64,000 nucleotides of DNA from Oehlia diaphana (lineage: Eukaryota; Glomeromycota; Glomeromycetes; Glomerales; Glomeraceae), in contig QZLH01000117.1 of NCBI GenBank assembly GCA_003833135.1, positions 42,714 through 106,713 on the forward strand, read 5' to 3'. This document shows, piece by piece, positions 1-10,894 of the stretch (its first letter is position 1; every line of letters begins with the position of its first letter). The position numbers and the translations under genes were made by a program. Under the pieces are notes generated by a model. It ran no database searches. It was not told where the DNA came from and saw only the letters and a program-made list of their open reading frames with translations.

Positions 1-453
1 CGCAATACCGCAACTCACTTTTTTTATATAAAATCAATATAAAAAAGTGAGTCGCAATACCGAAACTCACTTTTTTTATATGAAATCAATATAAAAAAGT
101 GAGTCGCAATACCGAAACTCACTTTTTTTATATAAACCAATATAAAAAAGTGAGTCGCAATACCGAAACTCACTATTTTTATATAAAACCAATATAAAAA
201 AGTGAGTCGCAATACCGCAACTCACTTTTTTTTATATAAAATCAATATAAAAAAGTGAATCGCAATATCGCAAATCACTTTTTTTATATTTAGTTATCAC
301 TAGATTCATAAATCTATAAATAACTTAGTAAGGACCAGGTCCTGGGACCAGGTCCAGGACTGTCCTAACAGGACCTGGTCCGCAGGTCCGTTCTATAGGA
401 CTTACAGGTCCCAAGACCGGGACTGGACCAGGACCGACCTAACCATCCCTATC
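1..453. repeat. Left inverted arm of a MULE-like element (window-truncated)
   Basis: Positions 1-290 are tandem ~56-bp units, each itself palindromic: GTGAGTCGCAATACCG followed by its complement, with A/T-rich joints. Positions 300-453 hold a unique stretch with GGACCAGGTCC words, ending in AACCATCCCTATC. The same order recurs inverted at 7,921-8,335, including TAGTTATCA, CATAAATCTATAAATAA and TTCTATAGGACTTACAG. A decayed MULE transposase lies between the arms, so this is read as one terminal inverted repeat. The outer end is cut by the window edge. Confidence 0.75.
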
Positions 454-464
454 TGTGGATCAAA

Positions 465-985
465 TTCAAATTTCAATTTTGAATTTTAAGTTCAGATTCA
501 GATTTGAAATTGTATAATCTGAATTTGTCAGATTGAATTTAAATCAGATCTGTCAAATCTGAATCAGATTCATTAAATCCAGATCAGATCTGTTAAATCT
601 GAATTAGATCAATATAATCTGATTATAAATGCAAAAAAAAAATGCTAAAACTGATAGTTCTGGCATTTTTACTTGTAAAAAATGAAAAAAAATGCTGACT
701 GATAGTTCTGGTATTTTTATTTGTAAAAATGCAAATAAAATTGCTGAAATTAATAGTTAGCATTTTTATTTGTATTAAATCTAATCTGATCTGAATCTGA
801 TCTGAATTTGATTTGACTAAAATCAGATTTGGATCAGATTTGGATCAGATTAAAGTTTAAATCAGATCAGATTCAGATTTTAAATTTGAATCTGCGAATT
901 GGATTTAAATTTCAAATATAAATTCAAAATTCAGATCCAGATTTAAATTAGTAAATCTGAACCTGATCAGATTAGATTGAAATTG
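465..985. mobile_element. Non-coding inverted-repeat element rich in AGATCTGA words
   Basis: Two outer arms made of dense CAGATC/AATCTGA words in opposite orientation flank an inner core with repeated short palindromes (TGCTAAAACTGATAGTTC-like units near 630-770). No coding potential is visible. Architecture matches a MITE with subterminal repeats. I could not define the exact termini or a target-site duplication. Confidence 0.5.
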
Positions 986-1189
986 ATTTCCCTATATATA
1001 TATATATATACGTGAAATTTATTTTTTTTTTCGTATTTTATGTATTATTTTTTAAAACAATTACATTTAAATATGAGTAACTATGAGTTTATAATGGTGA
1101 TCAGGAAAGTGAATATAATGAAGAAATGAAACAACAGATAATGAAAGAAATGACAAACTTTTTTTAGTTTAATGTTAAACAAGTAGTGC

Positions 1190-1640
1190 TTCAAACAAAT
1201 CAAGTCAAGTCAAATTGTATGTAAACTTGATTCGATTCAAGTTAAATCAAGTTGAATTGAGTCGAGTTAAAATTATAAAAAATATAAATTCAACTTGATT
1301 TGAGTCGAGTTAGCTCAAAAACTGAATCGAGTCAAATCGAATTAAATCACATGATTTTCTTCAGCTATACCAATCATTTACTTTTTTTGGTGATAGCCAT
1401 TCCACAAAATTCCATTTTTTTAATTTTCAAATCATTTTTCATCTCAGATTTTATGTAACATAATTTCTAAAAAAGGAAATTCTATAATTTTGGCCAGAAT
1501 TATAAGTTAATTCAGTTCAACTTGACTTGACTTGATTTTATTAAATTATTAACTCAACTTCACTTAATTTGATTTGATTGTAATTTTCAACTTGACTTAA
1601 TTTGACTTGACTCGACCAACTCATGAGTCAACTTGACTCA
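1190..1640. mobile_element. Non-coding inverted-repeat element rich in CAAGTTGAC words
   Basis: Left arm 1,190-1,345 is built of CAAGTCAAGTCAAATT and TCGAGTTGA-like words. Right arm 1,505-1,640 has their complements (TTCAACTTGACTTGACTTG). The core is AT-rich with no ORF. Same design as the element at 465-985 but with a different word family. Termini are not resolved. Confidence 0.5.
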
Positions 1641-2159
1641 TTTCAGAGTACTATAAACAAAAATTTTTTTTACGCTATATGATAATTATTTTTTATTTTT
1701 TAGATATATTTAATATTAAAAATATATTTTTTATACTAAACAGAATTTTGTAATATTAATTGAATTTTTTGCATTGGTTTTTATAACATTAAATAAACTT
1801 TTTAAAGTTCTTTTGCTATAATTTTTTATGATACTAAAAACTATAATTATTTTAATATTAATATAAAAAATTGTATTTTTAATTATAATAGGAAATAATA
1901 ATAATTTTAAAACTATTAGAAAGAGCTACCGTATATCTTTCTGCCACTCAATAGTCAATACCCTACTATTGCTGATATTTGATTTATGTTTCTTGGTATT
2001 TTAGAACACTTAGAAAGTATAATTGGGGATGATAATTTTGAATAAAAAGAACTGACTTTCTTGGTAAACCAAAAAATTGATAAATATTGAAGTATAATTA
2101 ATTAACAAACTTTAGTATCTATAGTTCTTGCATCAGAAAATTTATTTAGGCATAATTTA

Positions 2160-2622
2160 GTGTAATATTTTGGAGGTGATGTAAAATTTTGAAATATTAC
2201 ACTAAAAATGTAATATTACAGAAGTTTACGTTCTTAAATTTAAATAATTATAATAATTTAATAATATCTTGCTATTTACTGATCCAATCAAGATGATCTA
2301 TAGCTCATTGGAATCAGCTTATCAAAATAAATCAAATGGTAGTAAAATTGCATTTCTACATTTAATAGATGACTTTCTATTAATTTAAACTTTTATTGTA
2401 TACTATAAAGCATTCTATTGAATATAAAGATGCAATTTTACTACCATTCGATTTATCTTGATAAGCTAATTCTAATGAGCTATAGATCATCTAGATTGGA
2501 TCAGTAGATAACAAGATATTATTAAATTATTATAATTATTCAAATTTAAGAACGTAATCTTCTGTAATATTACGTTTTAGTGTAATATTTCAAACTTTTA
2601 CATCATCTCCAAAATATTACAC
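2160..2622. mobile_element. Foldback element with ~220-bp arms
   Basis: A near-perfect palindrome centred near 2,395. The left arm (GTGTAATATTTTGGAGGTGA, then words such as GATGATCTATAGCTCATT) is repeated inverted to 2,622, with only scattered mismatches. No ORF. The arm ends carry the smaller repeat AATATTACACTAAAA in both orientations. A non-autonomous foldback/MITE is likely. The right end abuts the GGCCA-rich MITE. Confidence 0.7.
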
Positions 2623-2861
2623 CAGTATTAGCATTTGGCCACGGCCAAGATTTTTTTGGCCATTTTGGCCTTGGCCAAATGGCCAAATGGCCAATAGTTA
2701 ACCCTGGCTAAATGTTAAATGGCCAAAGAAATAACTAAATAGGTATTAGTACCTTGTTGGCATTTGGCCACAGCCAAAACTTTTTTGGCCATTTTAGTTA
2801 CAGCCAAACTGCCAAACAGCCAATGGCTAATCCTGGCCAAACGGCCAATATGCTAACACTG
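2623..2861. mobile_element. GGCCA-rich hAT-type MITE with near-perfect 8-bp TSD
   Basis: Ends are CAGTATTAGCAT on the left and ATGCTAACACTG on the right, an imperfect terminal inverted repeat. The flanks are TATTACAC (2,615-2,622) and TATTACAT (2,862-2,869), a 7/8 match that fits the 8-bp target duplication of hAT elements. The interior is two copies of a block dominated by TTGGCCA words in both orientations. No ORF. It inserted at the edge of the foldback element to its left, so it is probably younger. Confidence 0.65.
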
Positions 2862-2999
2862 TATTACATTAAATTACGCTTAAACAAATTTCCTGATATA
2901 ATTCCAGTACAAACTCTCTCTTTTTAAAGCTGAAGCTTTAGCAGCTGAAGCTATTTCTCAGTAACTTCTTTATTAGCCAATTATCATCATGTAACAATT

Positions 3000-3410
3000 C
3001 CTGAAAATTGTAATATTGATAAAAGTAAGACTCCCCATCAATATTTTCAAAGATTGAAAAAATAGCATTTGAATTATAATGAAACTTTCAGATGATTCTC
3101 TATAGCAAGTTCTATAAATTTTATTTCAAATGTTTCAGATAAATTGGACAGATATTTGGCATTACAAATTGATGAAAATGTAAACCCGCTTCTTTTGTGA
3201 AAAGCACATAAGCATAAATTTTCAGATTTAGCCAAGATCTCATGTGATTATTTATCTATTCAAATGACAAGTGTGGTATATGAACAGGCTTTTTCTGTAG
3301 CAGGTAATACTATTACTAAAACAGAAAATCGTCTTAATCCAAAAACAGTAAAAGCAGCAAATATATCGTTTTTGATTAAGGAAGTGATGCTTTTTGATTA
3401 TAGAAGTTAG
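3000..3410 (+). pseudogene. hAT transposase remnant, C-terminal dimerisation domain
   Basis: Translation of about 3,190-3,410 gives the hAT C-terminal dimerisation signature: a WKAHKHKF-like segment (with a stop in place of one residue), then LAKISCDYLSIQMTS, EQAFSVAGNTITK and NRLNPKTVKAANISFLIKE. In intact hAT transposases this region follows the insertion domain and lies at the protein end, as it does here (stop at 3,408). Upstream sequence to about 3,000 looks related but is broken by stops, and the catalytic RNase H core is absent. It lies inside the MULE arms, in opposite orientation to the MULE gene. Confidence 0.65.
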
Positions 3411-3419
3411 TTGTACAAA

Positions 3420-3541
3420 CTGTTGTATCATTTTTAATTATTGAAAAAATAAATGTATCATTTTTGATTAATGAAAAAAAAATTCTATCATTTTTGATTA
3501 TTGAAAAAAATGTATCATTTTTAATTATTTGATAGTATTAC
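3420..3541 (+). repeat. hAT 3' terminal tandem repeats
   Basis: Directly after the hAT stop codon there are about four imperfect copies of a unit containing TATCATTTTTGATTATTG with A-rich spacers. The block ends in TTGATAGTATTAC. The same block, with part of the transposase end, occurs inverted at 8,928-9,118, which identifies it as the 3' end of the hAT family. Confidence 0.55.
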
Positions 3542-3789
3542 ATGGTCACATGCATAGATTCGACATACTGTATCTTGCGTTTGCACATCAGAGACTTTAT
3601 TTTTAATAACCCACTAATTAATTTCAAATTATTAATCTTATTAATCATTATTTTTGTTTCCTTACTATTTATTGTTTCTTGTATATTTTTATTAAGCCAT
3701 TTAAAACAAAGAAATGCCAACATTTATATGTCATAAATTTAATCTTTATTTTCTCAAAATTTGTCTTTATTACAACTAAAAGACAATAG

Positions 3790-6700
3790 TATTAATCAAT
3801 CATCTATTTCATTGCTATTCATATAAACTCCAAATTCAATACTATTATTTAAAATTTCTTTCGCATCTTCAAGTGTTATACTATTATTACAGTTCTCTTA
3901 AATCAGACATAATGTTACTTTTGGTACTAGAACTTTGTAAATAAAATCTATAGGGTCTAATGAGTACATTTGGTCTTTTATGAGATTATTAGAGTTAACA
4001 AACAAATCTATTAAAGTATTAACAATAGTATATAACCCATTAAACCTATAATAATCTGGCTGTAAATTAGTAAAGCTAATTAATAAAATATAAACAAAAT
4101 TTATATTCAAACAGATAATTACTAAATTACCAACCTGAAAAATTTTAAATCAATTCATGAGTATCATTGACGTCTTGGCTTTATTATATCCGATTTCTTT
4201 ATATATTGAAGATGCAATATCCCAATAGTAACTTGAAATATTTCTATTAATAATTTCAATGAGATCTTTTTCAAATTTGATTATGTGTGATGAAAGTACA
4301 TTAAAATCGATATATTCAGGATATCCTTTTGATAATCCATATGGAACAATATTCAATTCACTATAATGTATTATACAAAAAGACTAACGTTCTTCTAGGA
4401 CCCCGGATATCTCCAAAACAGGTCATAACTCACACTTTTGGCAGATTGGCCCATTTTTCAGGGGCTCAAAAAATCGTTTTTTGTAAATATCTCGGCATTC
4501 AGTGGTCCAATTTTGATGAACATTTTTTTATATTGTAGAGCTAATTGAGGGCTATAAAATAAAAAAAAGTTCATTAAAATTGAATTACTGGATGCTGAGA
4601 TATTTACAAAAAACGATTTTTTGAGTTTTAGCAAAAAGGGGTGTTTTTGGCCAAAAGTCCATTATGACCTTATATTAGATATCTGGGGTCCTGTTCTTCT
4701 TCTATGATTGGCTTGTTTTGTAGATTTTGTAACTGGTCTTTTATTTTTTCTGATAAAATATCTGGTAGGATATTATCACAATAAGGGCATAAATTGTGAA
4801 AATTAGGTACTAAATCCAATTCTAAATCCAAGTTTAAATTATCATTAGATGGCAGTTCTGAAAGATGTTGAAATATATTGCGGGGTGGGCTTGGCATTAT
4901 AAATGATGATGATGATGCAAATGAAAATGTACTTCTTCTATCTATTAAATAAATATAGGTAAAGAAATTAATAATACAGATATTATTGTTATTATGTTAA
5001 ATATATATCTTTACCAGTACTAATTGAAAATAAATTATCTTCTCGTTTTCATTTAAGATTTCAAATTTGTTTTGTTTTCCTTTGTTATATAAAAAACGTA
5101 TTACCAGATTGTGATTGGTTTGGTAAATTTATTCTATGGGACAATTGAGGTTTAGCAAATAATTTAGAAGGTGTACCTAAATTTGATTTTGTTCTTTCAC
5201 TTTATTCTGCTGGCTGAAATGGATCTTTAATCTTCTGAGATGACCGTTTAAGTGGATAAAATATTTTATTACCTAATAAGCAAAAGTAAGATTAATATAA
5301 TAAATAACAATAATAATTTTTAAAAAATTATTTCAAATATCTTACCTTGCATATTATATAATCTAATAATTTCTTGATAAGAATTTTCTATGTCATCTTG
5401 ATATATTACATTATTTTTTATAGACGCAGGAACTACTTGTTCCTTATTACGAAAATAGAGAACAAAATTTTTTTTTGCTTTATTTACAACTTCTAGATGT
5501 TCTTTTTGTTGTATTTCTATAAGCAAAGTGGCTGCATGACAGTGCCTACATTTATCATGTAATGAACTATTTCATATGTATTCCTAGCATGTACATTCAC
5601 CAGTAATAATATTACATATATAAAATTCTTGTTCTAATATTATATTTTCAGATAATAAAGATTTCATAAGAAAATTGATCATATCATTTAATTTTCGTAT
5701 AATTTCCTCATCTAAATGTAAAGGCTTATCATCATAAAAGATACGAATAAATCATCAGATCATAAGAAAATTTTTACACATTATGAATTGTAGGTAAAAT
5801 ATTAATAATATTTTAAACTAATACTTTATATTTATTTTTTTTAATAAGAAAAGTATTTTGATCTGATGATATCTTAACCATATTAAGAAGAAAATCTAAT
5901 CTTCCTTGATTTAATCTTCAAAGTTTATTATAACATATCATATCATCTTTAGTTTGCTATAGATAATTTAAAATAAATTAATTTAATAATATTAATTAAA
6001 AATGATAATGAAAAAATTCTTACCTGTTCAATCATTTGAGTATTGAATAAAGTAACTAAACCAGATTCAAACTTATTTAAATCTTCATGACTTACAATAG
6101 TTTCACTTTGAAATTTTATTCTATACATTCGTTCAATGATGTTTGTTTACCACTATATACTGCTTCAATTATCCTATTGATCTGTTCTGTAAAATTGTTC
6201 GTAGTCCATAAAAATCTGTTTATAATGTTTTTGAAAATACGACCAGCATTAATAAAACTTAATTGCCACTCTGTGCACATCTAATTTTTAGATAAATCAT
6301 TTATTAATTTATCTTTTTTAGTTTTTTCTAATAGAAGAATATTAATAAATTCAATATATTTCTTAGCCATTTCAATGGCAGTTTCTTCAGTTCAACTACG
6401 ACCTACAATTTTAAACGCTAATACTATTGGATATCTAAACAATAAAATAATTAATTTAGTTATCAATTTTAATAAAAAAAATTAATATAATATATAACTT
6501 ACCTGAATTTTGCAAGTATCTGCCATTTATTTAAATTTTTACTAAAAGTTTTCATAATATGAAACCAACATAAAATTGGTTTATGTAAAGCATTTTGGAT
6601 AGCAAGTTTAGATGGTCTATACTTATCAATTAAAATATATGGCTTCAGATTATTGTTTTGACATTCACAAACTCATTAAAATCCGTTTCCAGATAAAAGA

Positions 6701-7917
6701 TTTTTATAGTACTACTTGTGTTCACAGAATTTGTTATCACATGGGATATTTTTTTTAATAGCGTCAATATAGTATGATGATTTTCCTTATTAAATAACGC
6801 TAATATATATATTTTATTTACAATTTAATAAATTACAATAAATTATATACTAAATAATTTAATATATGTCAAATTTTACTTACCAAATACAACAGGCAAT
6901 CCGCAATCAGCACTATTCTTAGTGACAATTGATAATACCGGTACACATTCTAAATTTAAATCATATTTACCATCTATTTTGATACAAATTTTACCATAAT
7001 TACGAGCATTTTTTAACCAAAACTCATCAGAAATTGTAAGCTGATAATATCGGTCAGGTGAATCAGCTGGTTGATTAATGTCTGCTATTTAATAATATAA
7101 TATAAAACGTTGAGATTTTAATATATTATTTACTAAACTAGCAAGCTGAGTCCAAGGACTAGTATCATCCTTTAATTTCTTATCATCTCTGACAACGAAT
7201 TGCCAAAGTTTATCATTATTACATATTATACGTTGGCTTGCTAATGCATTGTTAATTACTTCTTCTGATGCATCATTAAATGATGTTAATAATTTCGCTT
7301 TTATCCTTTTGGCTGTTCTGTGGTCTGCTTTTCTGTTTAATGCTATCGAATCTCTGATAGAATAAGTTAAATTTATTCTTAAAATTTTAGGAATATTATT
7401 ATTGTGAAATGTATGATGAGTTTCTTGAATGGTAATTCATAATGGATTTTTTAATGATAGTCAAGATAACCAATATTCAGAAATAACTTTGACACTACAA
7501 TGATGCATATCATTTCCATTTTTCAAATTATTTCGTAAATTATAATTTTTGCAATTTTCATTATATTTTCCAACACTACTGCATAATCTTTGACAGTTGC
7601 CTCCATCACCTGAACAATACATAATTCAATACCAACATTGTTGATTTTTGGCTAATCCTAATTTAATTTGAGAAACAAAATCTCTTCTTAAACTGGTTAA
7701 AACTAAAATATCATTAATACGATTTGTTGATTTTACCGTTCCAGTTTTAGTTTTCCATGCTAAGTAATCTATTACTTCTTGTACATATTTTACTGTTAAG
7801 ATTCCAGCTTTAACAAGTTTAGGAGTAACTTGTCTACTTTGATTTTTTAAACGATGATTTTTTAAAAGATTTGCATTTGATATATACCATTTCGCAGTAT
7901 GACCAAATGGTACATTT
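3790..7917 (-). pseudogene. Decayed MULE transposase with SWIM finger and C-terminal extension
   Basis: Read on the minus strand from just inside the right inverted arm. An N-terminal region (7,917-7,530) includes CSGDGGNCQRLC. The MULE catalytic domain follows: first Asp in KIDGKYDLNLECVPVLS (about 6,950), second Asp in LIDKYRPSK followed by CWFHIMKTF (about 6,560-6,640), then FINAGRIF and TNNFTEQINR (about 6,130-6,270). A SWIM-type zinc finger (GECTC ... CRHCH, about 5,530-5,610) comes next. The frame then continues into a lysine-rich linker and an extension with LCPYCDNILPD (about 4,770) and VLVPKVTLCLI (about 3,920). Several in-frame stops, mostly TGA, break it, and a MITE at 4,397-4,692 interrupts the extension. 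Short AT-rich gaps near 7,090, 6,800 and 5,900 look like introns. I judge it a dead transposase. The family call is firm; exon limits are not. Confidence 0.8.
4397..4692. mobile_element. 296-bp MITE with perfect 8-bp TSD, nested in the MULE gene
   Basis: Terminal inverted repeats AGGACCCCGGATATCT and AGATATCTGGGGTCCT bound the element. It is flanked by identical 8-bp direct repeats GTTCTTCT at 4,389-4,396 and 4,693-4,700. The interior arms are also complementary (AAATATCTCGGCATTCAG-like, inverted at about 4,585-4,620). No coding capacity. The 8-bp duplication points to hAT-superfamily mobilisation. Perfect TSDs suggest a fairly recent insertion. Confidence 0.85.
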
Positions 7918-7920
7918 ACT

Positions 7921-8335
7921 GATAGGGATGGTTAGGTCGATCCTGATCCAGTCCCAGTCCTGGAATCTGTAAGTCCTATAGAACAGACCTGCAGACCAGG
8001 TTCTGTTAGGACAATCCTGGACCTAGTTCTGACTAAATTATTTATAGATTTATGAATTTAATGATAACTAAATATAAAAAAAAGTGATTTGCAATATTGC
8101 AATTCATTTTTTTATATTGATTTTATATAAAAAAAAGTGAGTTGCGGTATTGCGACTCACTTTTTTATATTGGTTTTATATAAAAATAGTGAGTTTTGGT
8201 ATTGCGATTCACTTTTTTATATTGATTTTATATAAAAAAAGTGAGTTGCAGTATTGCGATTTATTTTTTTATATGATTTTAATATAAAAATGTAAATCGC
8301 AATATCACAACTCATTTTTTAATATGATTTTAATA
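7921..8335. repeat. Right inverted arm of the MULE-like element
   Basis: Reverse complement of the 1-453 arm with moderate divergence. It starts at GATAGGGATGGTTAGGTC, continues through CTGTAAGTCCTATAGAACAG, TTTATAGATTTATGAATTTA and TGATAACTAAATATA, then enters tandem palindromic units with AAAGTGAGTTGC. The MULE reading frame starts within a few bases of its inner end. The outer boundary is blurred by decayed units up to about 8,370. Confidence 0.75.
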
Positions 8336-8499
8336 ATATAAAAATTGTATTGCAATATTGCAGTGCATTTTTTTATAATTTATTATTATTAAAATCAAAT
8401 TTACAGAAAACTATACATATATAATTTAAAAATAATGCAATTTTATATAGATCTTTTATAACCTATATAATATGTATTGATAAATTATTGGCTAGAACT

Positions 8500-8600
8500 T
8501 TTTAGGATCTGGTTTACTTCTGGTCCAAAATCTGGACTTAAAGATCTGCAGACCAGGTTCTGGGACCAGGTCTTTAGGTCCAGAACCTAGAACTTTACCA
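8500..8600. repeat. Stray GGACCAGGTCC-type repeat block
   Basis: About 100 bp with CTGCAGACCAGGTTCTGGGA and related words. It is very similar to the GGACCAGGTCC part of the MULE arms at 330-440 and 7,935-8,035. It lies outside the right arm and probably derives from a separate related insertion or a partial duplication. Confidence 0.45.
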
Positions 8601-8927
8601 TCTCTATTTACTAAGCCATCATCATTATATTTGATTTGATTTTTGTAAATTTCCATATTATAATATATAGTAACGTTATACAAATTTATAGAAAGAAATT
8701 ATTACAAATAATTATCATGTAAAAAATATAAACAAGGTTATAAAATGCAAAATATATTATAAAAACTATTATATAATAAAGAAAAAAATATCAAGAGAGA
8801 AATCAAAATTTCTGGAAAAGAAAAAGAATTGAACCATTTGTCATGAGAAGAAAAGTATTATGTGAATGTGTTAAATGTTATACAATGATACATTAACTTG
8901 TTTAGTATAAATTAAATAAATAAAACG

Positions 8928-9118
8928 TGATACTATCAAATAATCAAAAATGATACATTTTTTTTCAATAATCAAAAATGATAGAATTTTTTTTTCAATA
9001 ATTAAAAATGATATATTTATTTTTTCAATAATCAAAAATGATATAACAGTTTATACAACTAATTTCTATAATTAAAAAGCATTACCTTCTTAATCAAAAA
9101 TGATATATTTGCGTAAAA
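8928..9118 (-). repeat. Inverted copy of the hAT 3' end
   Basis: Reverse complement of 3,354-3,541. It holds the TATCATTTTTGATTATTG tandem units, then TTGTATAAACTG, then the end of the hAT reading frame (the AANISFLIKE region, recognisable but mutated). No further hAT coding sequence follows, so it is a short terminal fragment. The two copies face each other across 5.4 kb. Confidence 0.6.
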
Positions 9119-10079
9119 GCAACTTTATGTGCAAAATCATAGATTAAAAATAGAGTGGATATATTATAAAAAATAATAATGTAAATATTTAGATTTGATT
9201 TATTTACTGTAAACAATAAATTTATCAAGAAATTTACAAATTACACAATTAATAATAATTATAAATTTTATAATTTAATTTATAAACTTATTTTAAACTA
9301 CTGTATTTGTAAACTAAGTTTAAAAAAAGTTTCAAACTAGTTTGGATAATTGGTTTAAAAAATCCAGTTTTGAAGTTTACAAGATGAAACCAAACTGAGT
9401 GAGACTGAATTTAAACTGCAAAAAACTGAGTAGTGATATCCCTAGTTACATTCATATCATATAGTGTTTTTATAATTACATCATTTTTTTTTTGTTCTGA
9501 GAGATATATTTATATGAGAAGTTAACTGTACATCCTAAGACATTATAGTTTATTAATTAATATATCTTAGATATTATAGTCTATTAATTAATATGTTCTA
9601 AAGGTGGAATCTGTTTTCCCTTTTTGTGACCTGTTAGTTAGTAAATATAGATAAACTTTATACCTATTTAGTTACCTATTAAATACCAAATTGTGGTAAA
9701 AAATTTTTATATTAGGTAATACAGTAATTTAATATAAATCTGCGATTAATTTTAGCTAATATTATGTTATAATTCTGGTTGATTTTTAGAATATGATTTT
9801 ATAGTAGTAAATTAGGAGAAATTCATATGATTTGAAAATCTGGCTTAGTAATATAATAGCACTATGAGGGTTCTTTAATGTACAGTAAGGATATACAATA
9901 TTAAAATATGAATTAGCTAGAATTAATATTAATACTATCACATATAAGTGCATAACTTCTAAATTCAAGCCAGTTCATACATATTTGGCTTAGATTTAAT
10001 TTAACTAAATCATGAGAAAAATTATGAATCTAAAGTTCTTAAAAATGAATCTTATATTTTGTTATCATATATTTTAAAG
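9119..10079. other. AT-rich intergenic stretch, no gene seen
   Basis: Low-complexity AT-rich sequence. About 9,535-9,600 holds a short tandem duplication of ATTATAGTTTATTAATTAATAT. About 9,300-9,440 has AAACTGAGT/GTTTAAA words like those of decayed non-autonomous elements. Short ORFs here show no family resemblance. Confidence 0.5.
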
Positions 10080-10880
10080 TTCTAAATAATTCAGATTAGT
10101 CCAAATTAGAGAGTAACCTGAAACTGAACTGAAAAATTGATTCATTTCAGTCTGATCCAGATTATGTTAAAAAAATAATCTAGAATTAAACTGAACTGAA
10201 TCAGTTATTTAGTCCAGTCTAATCCAGTTCTATAATAAAAAAATGTTGCAACATCATTTTTTTAATTAAAATTACTTTAAAAATAATTAAAAAAATGTTG
10301 CAAAATTATTTTTTTAATTGAAATTACTTTGAAATAAAGTTTTATAATATTTTTTTTATTAAATAAATTAAAAAAATGTTGTGAAATCATTTTTTAATTA
10401 TAATTGTTCTGAAAAAATGTTTTACAATATTTTTTTGTTAAATTAATTAAAAAATATTGCAAAATCATTTTTTTAATTAAAATTATTTTAAAAAAACATT
10501 TTGCAATATTTTTTTATTGAATTAATTAAAAAATGTTGCAAAAACATTTTTTTAATATATTATTATAAAAAATATTTTCAATAATATTTTTTTAAAATAA
10601 TTTTAATTAAAAAAATGATTTTGCAATATTTTTTAATTAATTTAACAAAAAAATATTGTAAAACATTTTTTCAGAACAATTAAACAATTATAACAGTTTT
10701 AATATAAAATTATTGCAAAAACATTTACTCAGTCCAGTTTAGTCCTAATTCAGTCTGAGTTAAATCTATAATTTAAAACTGGACTGGATCAAACTGAATA
10801 TTTCAGTTCAGATTGAAATATCAATTTAAACTGGATTAATCTAAATTTTTAGTCTGAATTGTCAGATTAGGACTGACCCA
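10080..10880. mobile_element. Inverted-repeat element with AACTGGACT arms and palindromic core
   Basis: Outer arms of about 140 bp (10,090-10,235 and 10,730-10,880) are composed of AACTGAACTGAA/CAGTCTGATCC words in opposite orientation. The core is tandem A/T palindromes with AAAAATGTTGCAAAATCATT, very like the core of the element at 36,111-37,490. Non-coding. Probably a hAT-type MITE; the TSD was not resolved. Confidence 0.55.
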
Positions 10881-10894
10881 ATTAGAACTTTTAG

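Noticed and set aside
1..290. CRISPR-like array of regular repeats
   Set aside because: Repeats are palindromic with no unique spacers, in a eukaryotic transposon arm; they recur inverted at 8,080-8,335.
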